DNA of 61,103 nt from Flavobacteriia bacterium (GCA_016178305.1 JACOTM010000026.1:1-61103), one strand, 5' to 3'; shown: positions 26,898-36,904, numbered from the stretch's first letter. Made by a program: numbers and translations. Notes: a model not told the origin generated them from the letters alone.

Positions 26898-28946
26898 TTA
26901 AGCTTGATCCAATTTACGAACCATTGTTAATATGGTCGCAAGTGCAACTGTTTCTCCTGTTTCATCGAAAACATCTACTAAAAATTTCACAATCCCTTTG
27001 GCAATATCGTCTTCACTTCGTTTTTCTTGATCTACTTTTTCTTTTACAGTAAAACGCACTCCTATCGTTGCTCCTGGGTAAACAGGTTTTGTAAATCGTG
27101 CTTCTTCTAAACCATAATTCAATAAAACGGGACCTTTTTTCGGGTCAACAAATAAACCTGCTGCTTTTGATAATACGAAATATCCGTGAGCCACTCTTCT
27201 TTCGAAAATCGTTCCTTCCAAAGAAGTTGCGTCCATGTGGGCGTAAAAATTATCTCCTGAAACATTTGCAAAATTTACGATATCTGCATCCGTAACTGTA
27301 TGTTTATGCGTAAATACTGTTTCTCCAATTATCAATTCTTCAAAATGCTTTCTGAATACATGTGGATTTGCTTCTGGCATTGCAGCACCTACTTGAAACT
27401 GTTGTGTAATTTTAGTAATTGTTGTTGGATGTCCTTGTATTGCTGTTCGTTGTAAATAATGTAAAACACCCCGTTTACCTCCCATTTCTTCGCCACCTCC
27501 TGCTCTACCAGGTCCACCGTGGGTTAACAATGGCATTGGTGATCCATGTCCCGTACTTTCTTTCGCACAATCTTTGTTTAACACTAATATTCGTCCATGC
27601 ATACTTGCAGCACCTATTACATATTCCGTAGCTTCTTGATCATTTGGCGTAACGATTGAGGAAACTAAAGACCCTTTTCCCATTTTCGCTAATTCAATTG
27701 CATCATCAATAGTTTTGTAAGGCATAATTGTCGAAACTGGACCAAATGCCTCGATATTGTGGCAATCCGTGTTAACAAAAGGATTATCATTTCTAAATAA
27801 AATTGGAGAAAAGAATGCTCCTTTATTTTTATCTGCTCCGATAACTTCAAAATTATCTAAATCTCCAAATACAATATTTTGTGTTTTTGATAATTCCTCA
27901 ACACTAGCTCTTACTCGATCAACTTGTAAACGTGTTGCTAATGACCCCATTCGAACACCTTCTTGACTTGGATCACCAATTTTAGTTGATGCCAAACGCG
28001 CTGCAATTCCTTTTTCTACTTCTTCTAATAAATCTTCTGGGACAATAATACGTCGAACAGCAGTACATTTTTGACCGGCTTTAATCGTAATTTCTTTAAC
28101 TGTTTCTTTGATAAATAAATCAAATTCTTCCGTTCCTGGAGTTGCGTATTTTCCTAATATAGTCGCATTTAATGAATCCGCTTCTAAATTAAATGGTACA
28201 CTTTCTTGTGCAATTTGAGGCAATCCTTTTAAGACTTTACCTGTAGATGCGCTTCCTGTAAATGTTACAACATTTTCAGAAGTTACATGATCCAAGATCC
28301 CACGTCCTAAACCTACAACTAATTGCAAAGACCCTTCTGGTAAAATTTTTGAATCAATAATATCTCTAGTTATTACTTCTGTTAAAAAACTAGTATATTC
28401 TGATGGCTTTACGATTGCTGGTACACCTGCCATTAAATTCACTGCAATTTTCTCCAACATTCCCCATATTGGGAAATTAAAAGCGTTAATATGAATAGCG
28501 GCTCCTTCTTTTGGAACCATGATATGATGTCCAATAAAAGTCCCCCCTTTTGATAATGGAGCCGCCACACCATCTACATAATATGGTAAATCCGGAAATT
28601 GTTTTCTTAAAGATGCATTGGCAAATAAATTTCCAATTCCTCCTTCAATATCTATCCAAGAATCTATTTTTGTGGCACCTGTCCATGAACTTATTTCATA
28701 ATATTTATTTTTCTTTTCCATTAAATGAAGAGCTAAGGCTTTAAGCATTCTTCCTCTTTCTTGAAAAGTCATTTTTCTTAAAGCATGACCACCTGTTTTA
28801 CGCGCATAAACAAGCATGGCTTCATAATCTAAACCTGCGCTAGACACTTCTCCGATTTTATCCCCTGTTATTGCATTGTAAACATTGGTTTCAACTCCTT
28901 CTCCGTCAAACCATTTCCCTAAAGCGTAGTTTTGATAACGTTGCAT
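26898..28946 (-). CDS. paaZ: PaaZ: oxepin-CoA hydrolase / semialdehyde dehydrogenase
   Basis: 682 residues, matching E. coli PaaZ (681). The N-terminal aldehyde dehydrogenase (~1-520) oxidises 3-oxo-5,6-dehydrosuberyl-CoA semialdehyde with NADP; its catalytic Cys is in KAGQKCTAVRR. The C-terminal MaoC-like (R)-hydratase domain (~530-682) opens the oxepin ring of ring-1,2-epoxyphenylacetyl-CoA products; its active site is VSGDNFYAHMD and the RRVAHGYFVLS hotdog helix. This is a late step of aerobic phenylacetate degradation. No other paa gene is in the window; the crotonase at 47082 could belong to the pathway but is distant. It ends 5 bp above the sulfatase gene start. Confidence 0.93.
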   Translation of the reverse strand: MQRYQNYALGKWFDGEGVETNVYNAITGDKIGEVSSAGLDYEAMLVYARKTGGHALRKMTFQERGRMLKALALHLMEKKNKYYEISSWTGATKIDSWIDIEGGIGNLFANASLRKQFPDLPYYVDGVAAPLSKGGTFIGHHIMVPKEGAAIHINAFNFPIWGMLEKIAVNLMAGVPAIVKPSEYTSFLTEVITRDIIDSKILPEGSLQLVVGLGRGILDHVTSENVVTFTGSASTGKVLKGLPQIAQESVPFNLEADSLNATILGKYATPGTEEFDLFIKETVKEITIKAGQKCTAVRRIIVPEDLLEEVEKGIAARLASTKIGDPSQEGVRMGSLATRLQVDRVRASVEELSKTQNIVFGDLDNFEVIGADKNKGAFFSPILFRNDNPFVNTDCHNIEAFGPVSTIMPYKTIDDAIELAKMGKGSLVSSIVTPNDQEATEYVIGAASMHGRILVLNKDCAKESTGHGSPMPLLTHGGPGRAGGGEEMGGKRGVLHYLQRTAIQGHPTTITKITQQFQVGAAMPEANPHVFRKHFEELIIGETVFTHKHTVTDADIVNFANVSGDNFYAHMDATSLEGTIFERRVAHGYFVLSKAAGLFVDPKKGPVLLNYGLEEARFTKPVYPGATIGVRFTVKEKVDQEKRSEDDIAKGIVKFLVDVFDETGETVALATILTMVRKLDQA

Positions 28947-29150
28947 ATTCTTGATGTTTTTTTTAATTCTAAAAAGTTTCGCTTATAAAGATAAGGATAG
29001 TTTTGGTTTTCTGATTTGACATCATATATAAACAAATAGAATTTGATCTCTCTTTTACAAAAACAATTTAAAAGTGGCTGCTCTATGACAACCACTTTTT
29101 ACATCTTAAAGTATTTGCATATCGTTTTCTAAGATGTTTGTGGGTAGGTA

Positions 29151-29477
29151 TTATAATCCTATTATTTGCTTTACTTCAACTTCAGTTACTGAACGTGGTT
29201 TTCCGTCTCGAGCCAAAACAGTTCGTTTAACTAATCTTCCATGAATTGCTACTTGTTTTCCTTTTTGACCATAATTTTCAATAAACTGTGCCATATTTCC
29301 CCAAGCAAAAACACTATGCCATTGCGTATTTTTAATTACTTCACCATCTTTTACCGTTGGTTGTGAATTCGTTGCAATACTAAATCTTGCAACTTTATTT
29401 CCATTTTTACAATTCGTTATTTGAGCATTTTGTCCCATATTTCCGATTAATGTAACGTGATTTCTAAGTGTTTGCAT
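29151..29477 (-). CDS. ssb: Short single-stranded DNA-binding protein (third of three)
   Basis: 108 residues, an OB-fold SSB: MQTLRNHVTLIGNMGQNAQI, then KVARFSIATNS, TQWHSVFAWGNMAQFIENYG and KQVAIHGRLVKRT. The aromatic DNA-stacking positions (Trp in TQWHSV and FAWG) are kept. The protein stops at EVKQIIGL, directly after the OB fold, with no acidic Pro-rich tail ending in a DDDIPF-like motif, so recruitment of replication/repair partners by that tail is not expected. It is the last of three tandem paralogues, with a 50-bp gap to the middle one. Confidence 0.93.
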   Translation of the reverse strand: MQTLRNHVTLIGNMGQNAQITNCKNGNKVARFSIATNSQPTVKDGEVIKNTQWHSVFAWGNMAQFIENYGQKGKQVAIHGRLVKRTVLARDGKPRSVTEVEVKQIIGL

Positions 29478-29527
29478 AAGTGTTAAATTTAAATGTTTTG
29501 ATTAATTTGTTTCTTGATATTCAATAA

Positions 29528-29842
29528 CTATAGTATTACTAAATCATTGACTTCAACTTCTGAAATAGCGCGCTTTTCACCTTTATTATTTTTATAAAAG
29601 CGAGTTGTTAATTTACCTTCAATCGCTAAGCCCATTCCTACATCTCCTAATTCTTCCAGAACTTGAACCCATCTACCCCAAGCTGCTAATTGATGCCATT
29701 GACTTTTACTTTTCACATTTCCTTCAGCATCTAAATACGACTCTTTTGTGGACAAAATAAATTGAGCTATTTTCCTTCCATTAGCCAGCTCTATTACTTT
29801 TGGCGCAGAGCTCATTTTTCCAATTAAATTTACGTGATTCAT
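29528..29842 (-). CDS. ssb: Short single-stranded DNA-binding protein (second of three)
   Basis: 104 residues, the most divergent of the three: MNHVNLIGKMSSAPKVIEL, RKIAQFILSTKESYLDAEG, SQWHQLAAWGRWVQVLEELG and MGLAIEGKLTTRFY. The OB fold is intact, although the second aromatic patch differs (HQLAAWG). It has no acidic C-terminal tail. Only 6 bp separate it from the first copy, so the two are clearly co-transcribed. Divergence of the three copies suggests distinct partners or substrates rather than recent duplication. Confidence 0.92.
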   Translation of the reverse strand: MNHVNLIGKMSSAPKVIELANGRKIAQFILSTKESYLDAEGNVKSKSQWHQLAAWGRWVQVLEELGDVGMGLAIEGKLTTRFYKNNKGEKRAISEVEVNDLVIL

Positions 29843-29848
29843 AATCTT

Positions 29849-30211
29849 CTATTTATTTATAGTGTCTAAATTGTCTTGATTTTTACTAGATAATAACAAA
29901 AAGTCTAAAACTTCAATATCTGTTGAGTATCTTTTTTCACCATCTTTTTCATACGATTTATTTACAATTTTACCTTCAATCATTACTTCTTGTCCTTTTT
30001 CTACAATTTTTGTGATTCGTTCAGCTGTTTTCCCCCAGGCCATTACATTATGCCATGTTGTATTTTCTTTCCACTGCCCGTTTTTATCTTTATACCCTTC
30101 GTTAATTGCTATTGAAAATCGTGTTAGCGAATAGTCATTTCCTACAGGTTTAATTTCTGGTTTTTGACCTACTCTTCCAATCAAACTAACTTTGTTTCTT
30201 AATGTGTTCAT
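29849..30211 (-). CDS. ssb: Short single-stranded DNA-binding protein (first of three)
   Basis: 120 residues: MNTLRNKVSLIGRVGQKPEI, DYSLTRFSIAINEGY, TTWHNVMAWGKTAERITKIV and QEVMIEGKIVNKSYE give a complete OB fold. The tail (LLLSSKNQDNLDTINK) is short and has no acidic tip. A normal-length chromosomal SSB (~140-180 aa with acidic tail) is not in the window, so the housekeeping gene is presumably elsewhere. The likely promoter region (about 30250-30290) holds the inverted repeat ATCAAT...ATTGAT and a CAAAGTTT (minus AAACTTTG) -7-like box. Confidence 0.93.
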   Translation of the reverse strand: MNTLRNKVSLIGRVGQKPEIKPVGNDYSLTRFSIAINEGYKDKNGQWKENTTWHNVMAWGKTAERITKIVEKGQEVMIEGKIVNKSYEKDGEKRYSTDIEVLDFLLLSSKNQDNLDTINK

Positions 30212-30666
30212 AATGTGTAATTTTTATAAAGTTTGAATTTTTGTTTCCCATCAATTATTGTTGATTGATTTCGACACTGCAAAGTTTGGTTTCCTTTCAA
30301 TTTTTAATCGGTATATAATCATTTACTGTCGAATGTCTTTTATTTGTAAGCAATTAAATTCAATTATAATATTGATAATCATAATTTTAATAAAAAAATA
30401 AAAAATGAATTATTTTTAAAAAAGTTCTATAAAAATTTATTTTAGGACTGGGAATCCTAATAATTATTGTTTCATTTGAACAAAATAATTATTGATTTAG
30501 TAAACTTTTGATTCATATATTTATTTTAAATCATGAAAAATTATTAATACTAGAGAGGACTTCTTTATTGATTCTTCTATCCTGGTTAGACCCTAAAATA
30601 TTTCTAAAAAAGCGTAACATCAATCAAGTTTAGCTATATTTACTATTATCAATAATATATTATGCT
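30212..30666. other. Intergenic region with two adjacent hairpins
   Basis: 455 bp with no gene. Two neighbouring inverted repeats stand out: TTAGGA/TCCTAA (30442-30447 with 30455-30460) and AATAATTATTGTTT against AACAAAATAATTATT (30459-30493), sharing bases so only one can form at a time. ATCAAT/ATTGAT (30250-30269) lies nearer the ssb genes. A TATATTTA -7-like box at 30635-30642 may serve the gene at 30667. Confidence 0.5.
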
Positions 30667-31176
30667 ATGAAAATCTTTTTATCTCTAATATTGATAAATG
30701 TTATTTTATTCAGTTTTATTTCTTCAGGAAATCGCCATTTTATAGGCACAACTTGGATTTTAAAAACCATACTTGTAAAAAATGATACTGTTTTTTCAGA
30801 TGGAAACAAGAAATTGACAATAAAATTTTTTCTGGAAATGGATAAAGATTTTTTATCTCAAAATAATCAAAATGGTGAACGTAAAATGATTGAAAACAAT
30901 GCGATCAAAAAGTATGATGAATGCAAAAAGATTCGACTACAATTCATTTCTGATTCAACGTTTATTATTACTAAAATACGTCCTGGAGGAAAAATATTTT
31001 CAAATGAAATTGATAGTGGTGTATATAAACAAACAATAGATTCTTTATTTTTAGTTGTTCCAAAAAGAAATAATTATCCCTATAATTTTAAAATTTATAG
31101 CGATAAATTATCATGTATCGATAAACATCCTATTAATCCTAAAACCACTTTAGAATTTTATCAATCTAAACATTAA
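30667..31176 (+). CDS. Exported hypothetical protein, lipocalin-like
   Basis: 169 residues. An N-terminal signal segment (MKIFLSLILINVILFSFISS) precedes a beta-rich domain with FIGTTWILKTILVKNDTVFS, KLTIKFFLEMDKDFL and KIRLQFISDSTFIITK. The opening 'GTTWIL' and alternating strands resemble small lipocalin-like proteins of Bacteroidetes; I cannot name a family. It stands alone on the plus strand and ends convergently with infB, whose terminator lies at 31334-31358. Confidence 0.7.
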   Translation: MKIFLSLILINVILFSFISSGNRHFIGTTWILKTILVKNDTVFSDGNKKLTIKFFLEMDKDFLSQNNQNGERKMIENNAIKKYDECKKIRLQFISDSTFIITKIRPGGKIFSNEIDSGVYKQTIDSLFLVVPKRNNYPYNFKIYSDKLSCIDKHPINPKTTLEFYQSKH

Positions 31177-31333
31177 CAAGAATACTCTAAATCCTCCAAT
31201 AAAGTAATATATTAAGCTATCTATGCCCTATTTTTTAGATGATGAATCGTATTAGTTGGATATTTACGGATATACATTTCCCTTTTATCTATTGCGATCT
31301 AGTAAAACAATAAAAAAAACTTGTTATAAAGAA

Positions 31334-31358
31334 AAAGCTGCCCTTTTGGGACAGCTTT
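31334..31358 (-). terminator. Terminator of the rimP-nusA-infB operon
   Basis: AAAGCTG+CCC (31334-31343) pairs with GGG+CAGCTTT (31348-31358, one bulged A) around TTTT. On the minus strand a T-rich run follows, as expected just past the infB stop at 31381. Confidence 0.85.
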
Positions 31359-31380
31359 CGATATAAAATATATAATCTTA

Positions 31381-34311
31381 TTATAATTTTCTTGCAACTT
31401 CTGTTTCTTCAAATGCCTCGATGATATCTCCAACCTTAATATCGTTGAATTTTTCTACATTTAATCCACATTCGTAACCATGTTTCACTTCTTTCACATC
31501 GTCTTTGAAACGTTTTAATGATCCTAGAGAACCGGTGTGAATTACAATTCCATCTCTAATAACACGTATTCTTGAATTACGTTTAAAAATACCTTCTGTT
31601 ACGAAACATCCAGCAATTGTACCCACTTTTGTAATATCAAAAGTTTCGCGAATTTCAGCTGAACCTGTGATTTTTTCTTCAATATCTGGTGACAACATAC
31701 CTTCCATTGCTGCTTTGATTTCATCAATTGCTTTGTAGATTACAGAATAAAGACGAATATCAATTTCTTCTTGATCTGCTAATTTACGAGCACCTGCAGA
31801 AGGACGTACTTGGAAACCAATAATGATTGCATCAGAAGCAGAAGCTAAATTCACATCGGCTTCAGAAATTGCTCCAACACCTTTATGAACCACTTTCACT
31901 TGGATTTCATCTGTCGATAAATTCAATAATGATGCTGATAACGCTTCAATCGAACCATCCACATCACCTTTCACAATTACATTCAATTCTTTGAAATCAC
32001 CTATTGCTAAACGACGACCTATTTCATCTAATGTTATATGTTTCGTAGTTCTCAATCCTTGTTCTCTATGTAATTGTTCACGTTTAGTCGCGATATTTTT
32101 CGCTTCTTTTTCGTCATTCATCACATAAAATTTATCTCCTGCACTAGGTGCACCATTGATACCTATAATCGAAACTGGTCTTGCAGGTTCTGCGATTTTT
32201 AAATTTACACCATGTTCATCATGCATCGCTCTTACACGACCGTAATTTCTTCCAACTAACACGATATCACCTACTTTTAAAGTTCCTGCTTCAACCAACA
32301 TGTTTGTAACATAACCTTTACCTTTATCCAAAGATGATTCAATTACTGTACCAACAGCATTTTTATTAGGATTTGCTTTTAAATTCAACATTTCTGCTTC
32401 TAAAAGAACTTTTTCAAGTAATGCATCGATGTTTAAATTTTGTTTCGCAGAAATTTCTTGGCATTGGTATTTACCACCCCAATCTTCTACTAAAATATTC
32501 ATTTGAGAAAGTTGTTCTCTAATTTTTTCTGGATTTGCACCTGGTTTATCAATTTTATTAATTGCGAAAACCATAGGTACATTCGCTGCTTGAGCGTGAG
32601 AAATTGCTTCTTTCGTTTGAGGCATCACGTCATCATCAGCAGCTACAATAATAATCGCAACATCCGTTACTTGAGCACCACGAGCACGCATAGCTGTAAA
32701 AGCTTCGTGACCTGGGGTATCTAAGAACGTCATTTTACGACCATCTTTTAAAGTTAATGAGTAAGCTCCGATATGCTGCGTAATTCCTCCAGCTTCACCG
32801 TCCGTTACGTTTGCATTTCTTAATTTATCCAATAAAGAAGTTTTACCATGATCTACGTGTCCCATTACCGTAATAATTGGTGGTCTTGAAATCAAATCTT
32901 CTTCTTTATCTTCAATTTGAGGAATCGCTTCTTGAATGTCTGCACTTACAAATTCAGCTTCAAAACCAAACTCTTCTGCAATAATTTGAATTGTTTCCGC
33001 ATCTAAACGTTGATTAATAGAAGCAAATATTCCCAATGACATACAAGCAGAAATTACTTGAGTCGGGGAAACATTCATCATTGTAGCTAATTCTGAAACG
33101 GTAACAAATTCAGTTAATTTCAAGATGCTTGCTTCTAATTCAGTTTGATCAAGCTCATCCTGACGTCGTTGTGCATTTACATCCCGCTTAACTTTTCTAT
33201 TTTTTGAAGCTTTAGATTTAGAACCCTTATTCGATAATCTAGCTAAGGTATCTTTTATTTCTTTTTGTATATCCCTTTCGTTAATTTCAGGTTTTACAAA
33301 TTTCCCTCTATTCGCATTGTTTTGACCGCCTTTATAATTCGGAGAAACAGGTCTATTTTGACCGCCTTGCCCTTGTCCTGCTGGTCTATTATGCTGTCCA
33401 GGATGATTCCCACCTTGAGGACCACCTTGTGTTCCAGGTGCATTTGTCCCTTGTTGGCCTGCTTTTGCAGGATCAATTTTTTTGATACGTTTTCTTTTCT
33501 TACGATCATTTTGACTTTGACCTGGTGCGCCTGGTTTTCCTGGAGCAGATTTTGGTTTTGATACAGGTAATTCTATTTTACCTAAAACCGTTGGCCCTGA
33601 AAGTATTTTTCGTTCAACACGAATTGTTTCAATTTCTTTTGGAACAACTGGTTCAGTTTCTTTTGGTTTTTCTTCCACTTTTGGTTCCATTTTCACTTCT
33701 ACTTTTGGAGTAGGAGCTGGAGATGGTTTTGGTGGAGTATAAGGTGTTTTTTTAGGTTTTTCAAACTTCTTTTTATCAGGTCTAGTTTTAGTGTTTAACT
33801 TATCTAAATCTATTTTCCCAACTATTTGAACTTGAACATCCCCTTCACCAAGTGTATGGGGTTCTATTGTTTTTTCAGCAGCAACAGTAACAACTTCAGG
33901 TGCTTTGTCAACAACTGGCGTTGGAACAGGAACTTCTTGAGGAATAGATGTTTCAACTATCTCTTCTTTTTTAACTGCCTGATTTACTGGAGCAACACTT
34001 TTAATGCGTTCAATCACATCATGATCTACCTCATCCTCATCATCAACTCTTGGAGCTTCATTCGGCTTTGAATCACGAATAGAGATTGTTTCTCTTTTCT
34101 CACGTTTTACAGCTGTCAATTTAGACTGCTCTTTCAATGTTTGATCTGCAGCAAATTGCTTTTGAAGTATATCAAAATGTTCCCCTTCCAATTTTGTATT
34201 TGGATTGGTATCAATGTTTACTCCCTTGGAATGCAAAAATTCAACTAATGTAGAAATTCCTACATTTAATTCTCCTGCTGCTTTTCCTAATCTTATCGGT
34301 TTTCCCGCCAT
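31381..34311 (-). CDS. infB: Translation initiation factor IF-2
   Basis: 976 residues. It brings fMet-tRNA to the 30S subunit and promotes subunit joining with GTP. An N-terminal IF2N domain ([20 protein letters not shown]) is followed by a long low-complexity linker rich in Lys, Pro and Gly (~170-350) typical of Bacteroidetes. The G domain has [15 protein letters not shown] (G1), [10 protein letters not shown] (G2), DTPGHEAF (G3) and NKIDKPGAN (G4). The C-terminal domains finish the protein at ETEVARKL. It is the last gene of the rimP-nusA-infB operon and ends at a hairpin terminator. Confidence 0.98.
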   Translation of the reverse strand: MAGKPIRLGKAAGELNVGISTLVEFLHSKGVNIDTNPNTKLEGEHFDILQKQFAADQTLKEQSKLTAVKREKRETISIRDSKPNEAPRVDDEDEVDHDVIERIKSVAPVNQAVKKEEIVETSIPQEVPVPTPVVDKAPEVVTVAAEKTIEPHTLGEGDVQVQIVGKIDLDKLNTKTRPDKKKFEKPKKTPYTPPKPSPAPTPKVEVKMEPKVEEKPKETEPVVPKEIETIRVERKILSGPTVLGKIELPVSKPKSAPGKPGAPGQSQNDRKKRKRIKKIDPAKAGQQGTNAPGTQGGPQGGNHPGQHNRPAGQGQGGQNRPVSPNYKGGQNNANRGKFVKPEINERDIQKEIKDTLARLSNKGSKSKASKNRKVKRDVNAQRRQDELDQTELEASILKLTEFVTVSELATMMNVSPTQVISACMSLGIFASINQRLDAETIQIIAEEFGFEAEFVSADIQEAIPQIEDKEEDLISRPPIITVMGHVDHGKTSLLDKLRNANVTDGEAGGITQHIGAYSLTLKDGRKMTFLDTPGHEAFTAMRARGAQVTDVAIIIVAADDDVMPQTKEAISHAQAANVPMVFAINKIDKPGANPEKIREQLSQMNILVEDWGGKYQCQEISAKQNLNIDALLEKVLLEAEMLNLKANPNKNAVGTVIESSLDKGKGYVTNMLVEAGTLKVGDIVLVGRNYGRVRAMHDEHGVNLKIAEPARPVSIIGINGAPSAGDKFYVMNDEKEAKNIATKREQLHREQGLRTTKHITLDEIGRRLAIGDFKELNVIVKGDVDGSIEALSASLLNLSTDEIQVKVVHKGVGAISEADVNLASASDAIIIGFQVRPSAGARKLADQEEIDIRLYSVIYKAIDEIKAAMEGMLSPDIEEKITGSAEIRETFDITKVGTIAGCFVTEGIFKRNSRIRVIRDGIVIHTGSLGSLKRFKDDVKEVKHGYECGLNVEKFNDIKVGDIIEAFEETEVARKL

Positions 34312-34372
34312 ATAATGTATGCGTCCTGTTGTTAACTTATTCAGTTTTCGTTGCTAAAGTAGTAATTTTTGA

Positions 34373-35611
34373 TTAATTGTCAAACTCAGCACGTAGTATT
34401 CTAAATACTTCTTCGATTGTAACTTGTTCTAAATCAGTTCTTTTAACTAGATCTTCAACACCTAATTCTAAAACAGATTTTGCACTATCGCAACCGATTG
34501 CTTTTAATTCATCAATAATCCAGCTATCAATCTCATCAGCAAATTCTTCCAAATCAACATCATCGATGTCAACTTCACCATCACGGTAAACATCTAATTC
34601 GTAACCTGTTAATTTACCTGCCAATTTAATATTATGTCCTCCACGACCAATTGCTAATGATACTTGGTCTGGTTTTAAGAATACTTTTGCTCTTTTATCT
34701 TCTTCGTTAATTTCAACAGACGTAATTTTCGCTGGTGAAAGTGCACGTTGAATAAATAATTGGTTATTGTTTGTATAGTTGATAACGTCAATGTTTTCAT
34801 TTTTCAACTCCCGAACAATACCATGAATACGCGAACCTTTCATACCAACACATGCTCCAACCGGATCAATTCTGTCATCGTAAGATTCAACTGCCACTTT
34901 TGCTCTTTCTCCTGGTTCACGAACGATACGTTTTATTGTAATCAATCCGTCAAATACTTCGGGAACTTCTAATTCAAATAATCTTTCTAAGAACTCAGGT
35001 GCTGTTCTAGATAAAATAATAACAGGACTACTGTTACGCATATCTACTTTTGCAACTACTGCACGAACGGTCTCTCCTTTTTTGAAGTAATCAGATGGAA
35101 TTTGTTCAGATTTTGGTAATAATAATTCATTTCCTTCATCATCCAACACCATGATTTCTTTTTTCCATACTTGGTAAACCTCTCCAGTAACGATTTCACC
35201 GATTCTTTCTTTGTAAACTTTGTAAAGATTATCTTTCTCTAACTCCATGATTCTAGAAATCAAGTTTTGACGTAAAGAAAGAATATTACGACGACCAAAA
35301 TCACCAAATGTAAACTCTTCCGTTACTTCCTCTCCGATTTCAAAATCTGGTTCAATTTTAACTGCATCCGAATAAGCAATTTCTGTATTTGGATCTTCTA
35401 CTTCTCCATCAGCTACGATTTCTTTATTTACAAAGATTTGAACATCTCCTTTATCAATATTTACAATCACATCAATGTGTTCATCTGTATTGAATTTTTT
35501 CTTCAACATGGCACGAAATACATCTTCCAATACATGTTGCATTGTTGTTCTATCAATGCTTTTTAATTCTTTAAATTCCGAAAAAGATTCAACTAATTCA
35601 AGGCTATTCAT
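34373..35611 (-). CDS. nusA: Transcription elongation/termination factor NusA
   Basis: 412 residues, the shorter form without the E. coli C-terminal AR2 repeat. Order: N-terminal RNA-polymerase-binding domain (residues ~1-120), S1 domain (GEIVTGEVYQVWKKEIMVL), two KH domains (PVGACVGMKGSRIHGIVREL and VSLAIGRGGHNIKLAGKLTG), then a helix-hairpin-helix-like acidic tail. NusA binds the polymerase flap and modulates pausing, termination and antitermination. It lies 6 bp below rimP and 61 bp above infB. In E. coli NusA feeds back on this operon's leader; a hairpin in the leader here (36107-36126) would allow comparable control. Confidence 0.97.
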   Translation of the reverse strand: MNSLELVESFSEFKELKSIDRTTMQHVLEDVFRAMLKKKFNTDEHIDVIVNIDKGDVQIFVNKEIVADGEVEDPNTEIAYSDAVKIEPDFEIGEEVTEEFTFGDFGRRNILSLRQNLISRIMELEKDNLYKVYKERIGEIVTGEVYQVWKKEIMVLDDEGNELLLPKSEQIPSDYFKKGETVRAVVAKVDMRNSSPVIILSRTAPEFLERLFELEVPEVFDGLITIKRIVREPGERAKVAVESYDDRIDPVGACVGMKGSRIHGIVRELKNENIDVINYTNNNQLFIQRALSPAKITSVEINEEDKRAKVFLKPDQVSLAIGRGGHNIKLAGKLTGYELDVYRDGEVDIDDVDLEEFADEIDSWIIDELKAIGCDSAKSVLELGVEDLVKRTDLEQVTIEEVFRILRAEFDN

Positions 35612-35617
35612 AAGTAC

Positions 35618-36094
35618 CTATTTAAATGAAATAACAATTTTTGTTTCTTTTATTTTATTCAAAGGTAGAACGACTTGTTCCACAATGATTTCTTTTTTCT
35701 TTTTGCCTTCAGGAACTTCTGTTCGTGTTTGTTCAACAGTCAATTCGGTTGCTGTAGCGCCTTTTAAAACACCTTCCAATTTAGCACCATCATTTAAAAT
35801 GATTTCAACTTCTCTTTCGATGTTTTTAATGTATTGAGGTAACACGCGTAAAGGTCTGTCGATTCCTGCAGATGATACATGTAATTCAAAATCCTGCTCT
35901 TCTCTATCTAAATTATGTTCAACATTACGTGAAACAGAAATGCAATCTTTCACAGATACACCTCCCACATGTTTGTCGATTTCAACAGAAATTGAATTTG
36001 ATTTTGAAATAGAAATATCCACAATAAACAACCCATTGTCTAACTCTGCAATGCGTTCATTTACTAATTCCTCTACTAATTTTTTACTAATCAT
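35618..36094 (-). CDS. rimP: Ribosome maturation factor RimP
   Basis: 158 residues. RimP assists 30S assembly. The first domain contains VDISISKSNSISVEIDKHVGG and VKDCISVSRNVEHNLDRE, followed by FELHVSSAGIDRPLR, the family hallmark, and a C-terminal SH3-like domain (EGVLKGATATELTVEQ). It is the first gene of rimP-nusA-infB. Its ATG (36094) lies right after a terminator-like hairpin with U5 run, so expression of the whole operon passes through that element. Confidence 0.94.
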   Translation of the reverse strand: MISKKLVEELVNERIAELDNGLFIVDISISKSNSISVEIDKHVGGVSVKDCISVSRNVEHNLDREEQDFELHVSSAGIDRPLRVLPQYIKNIEREVEIILNDGAKLEGVLKGATATELTVEQTRTEVPEGKKKKEIIVEQVVLPLNKIKETKIVISFK

Positions 36095-36106
36095 GTTTTA
36101 TAAAAA

Positions 36107-36126
36107 GAGGGGACCTCAGTCCCCTC
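36107..36126 (-). promoter_or_regulatory. Terminator-like hairpin (attenuator) in the rimP leader
   Basis: On the minus strand GAGGGGAC, loop TGAG, GTCCCCTC is directly followed by TTTTT (36106-36102), 8 bases before the rimP ATG. The 8-bp G+C-rich stem plus U run is a textbook intrinsic terminator, but it sits between the promoter (36155-36185) and the first gene. It is therefore a candidate attenuator, possibly answering to NusA or other antitermination. The plus-strand side has no U run, so it is not a terminator for the opposite strand. Confidence 0.7.
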
Positions 36127-36154
36127 ATTTGTTCATTTCTAAATAACGATGGTG

Positions 36155-36185
36155 CAAATATACGATTTCTTTTTTAATAATCAAG
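36155..36185 (-). promoter_or_regulatory. Promoter of the rimP-nusA-infB operon
   Basis: On the minus strand CTTG (36185-36182), a 19-bp spacer and TATATTTG (36162-36155). The -7 box is perfect and the -33 has one mismatch. The leader to the rimP ATG is about 55 nt and includes the hairpin at 36107-36126. The same CTTG-N19-TATATTTG occurs before the half tRNA at 53833-53863. Confidence 0.65.
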
Positions 36186-36217
36186 TGTTTATTAAAAAAT
36201 TGTATTGTTGCTACAAA

Positions 36218-36904
36218 TTATTGCTTAATCATTCGTTTTGTGGACACCACTTGTCCATCAGCAACAAGAGAATAAGTATAAACTCCTGTACTTAAGTCAT
36301 CCGCAAAAACATTTAATTGTCCTGAACCACGTTCAATAATGTCAACAGAATTTATTAATTTACCTGACTCATTGTAAAAATGAATTTGTGCTTTTTGCAC
36401 GTTTGCAGGTATTGAATAAGTAATTACTGTGGACTCAGCAAATGGATTAGGAACATTTTGATTTAAAATAATTGCATTTTTATCTGACAATTTTACTTCT
36501 ATTGCTGCTCGCATTGCTTTTTGTACGTTTTCTGTAGTTGGTTGAATAGCTCCATGACTCATTTGACAAAGCGTTGGTAATATACCGCTTAAACAATTTT
36601 CTAATTGAGAAAGACGATCATTTAAGTTGTTAATAAGTGAATCTTTGGATACAATTGTTTTTTGTTGTTCTTTCATTCCAGCAATTAATAGAGGAATTAA
36701 TTCTTGATATTCTACTCCTTTGTAATGAATTGAAGGAGCAATTTCAACTCCTAATGAATCATATTGTGCTGGACGTTGTGTATTTGTTACCAATGTTGGA
36801 ATTACTTGTTCTACTTCTTGGGCAATCAACCCCATTTGTTGATCATTTTCAAATGCAAAATCTGGATAATTAGCTGTATCTAAATAATATGTTTTTGGCT
36901 GACA
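36218..36904 (-). pseudogene. 3' fragment of an S74-tail, T9SS-sorted surface protein
   Basis: The frame is open from a stop at 36905-36907 to 36218. It starts in the middle of an intramolecular-chaperone/S74-type tail-fibre domain: KTYYLDTANYPDFAFENDQQ then MGLIAQEVEQVIPTLV, followed by a coiled-coil (MKEQQKTIVSKDSLINNLND) and a T9SS type A sorting domain (NQNVPNPFAESTVITY to VSTKRMIKQ). The first ATG (36835) gives 205 residues. Signal peptide, body and the start of the chaperone domain are missing, so this is a 5'-truncated relic. A short same-strand piece at 37140-37320 could be another part of the same gene, with the XRE gene in between. Confidence 0.75.
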
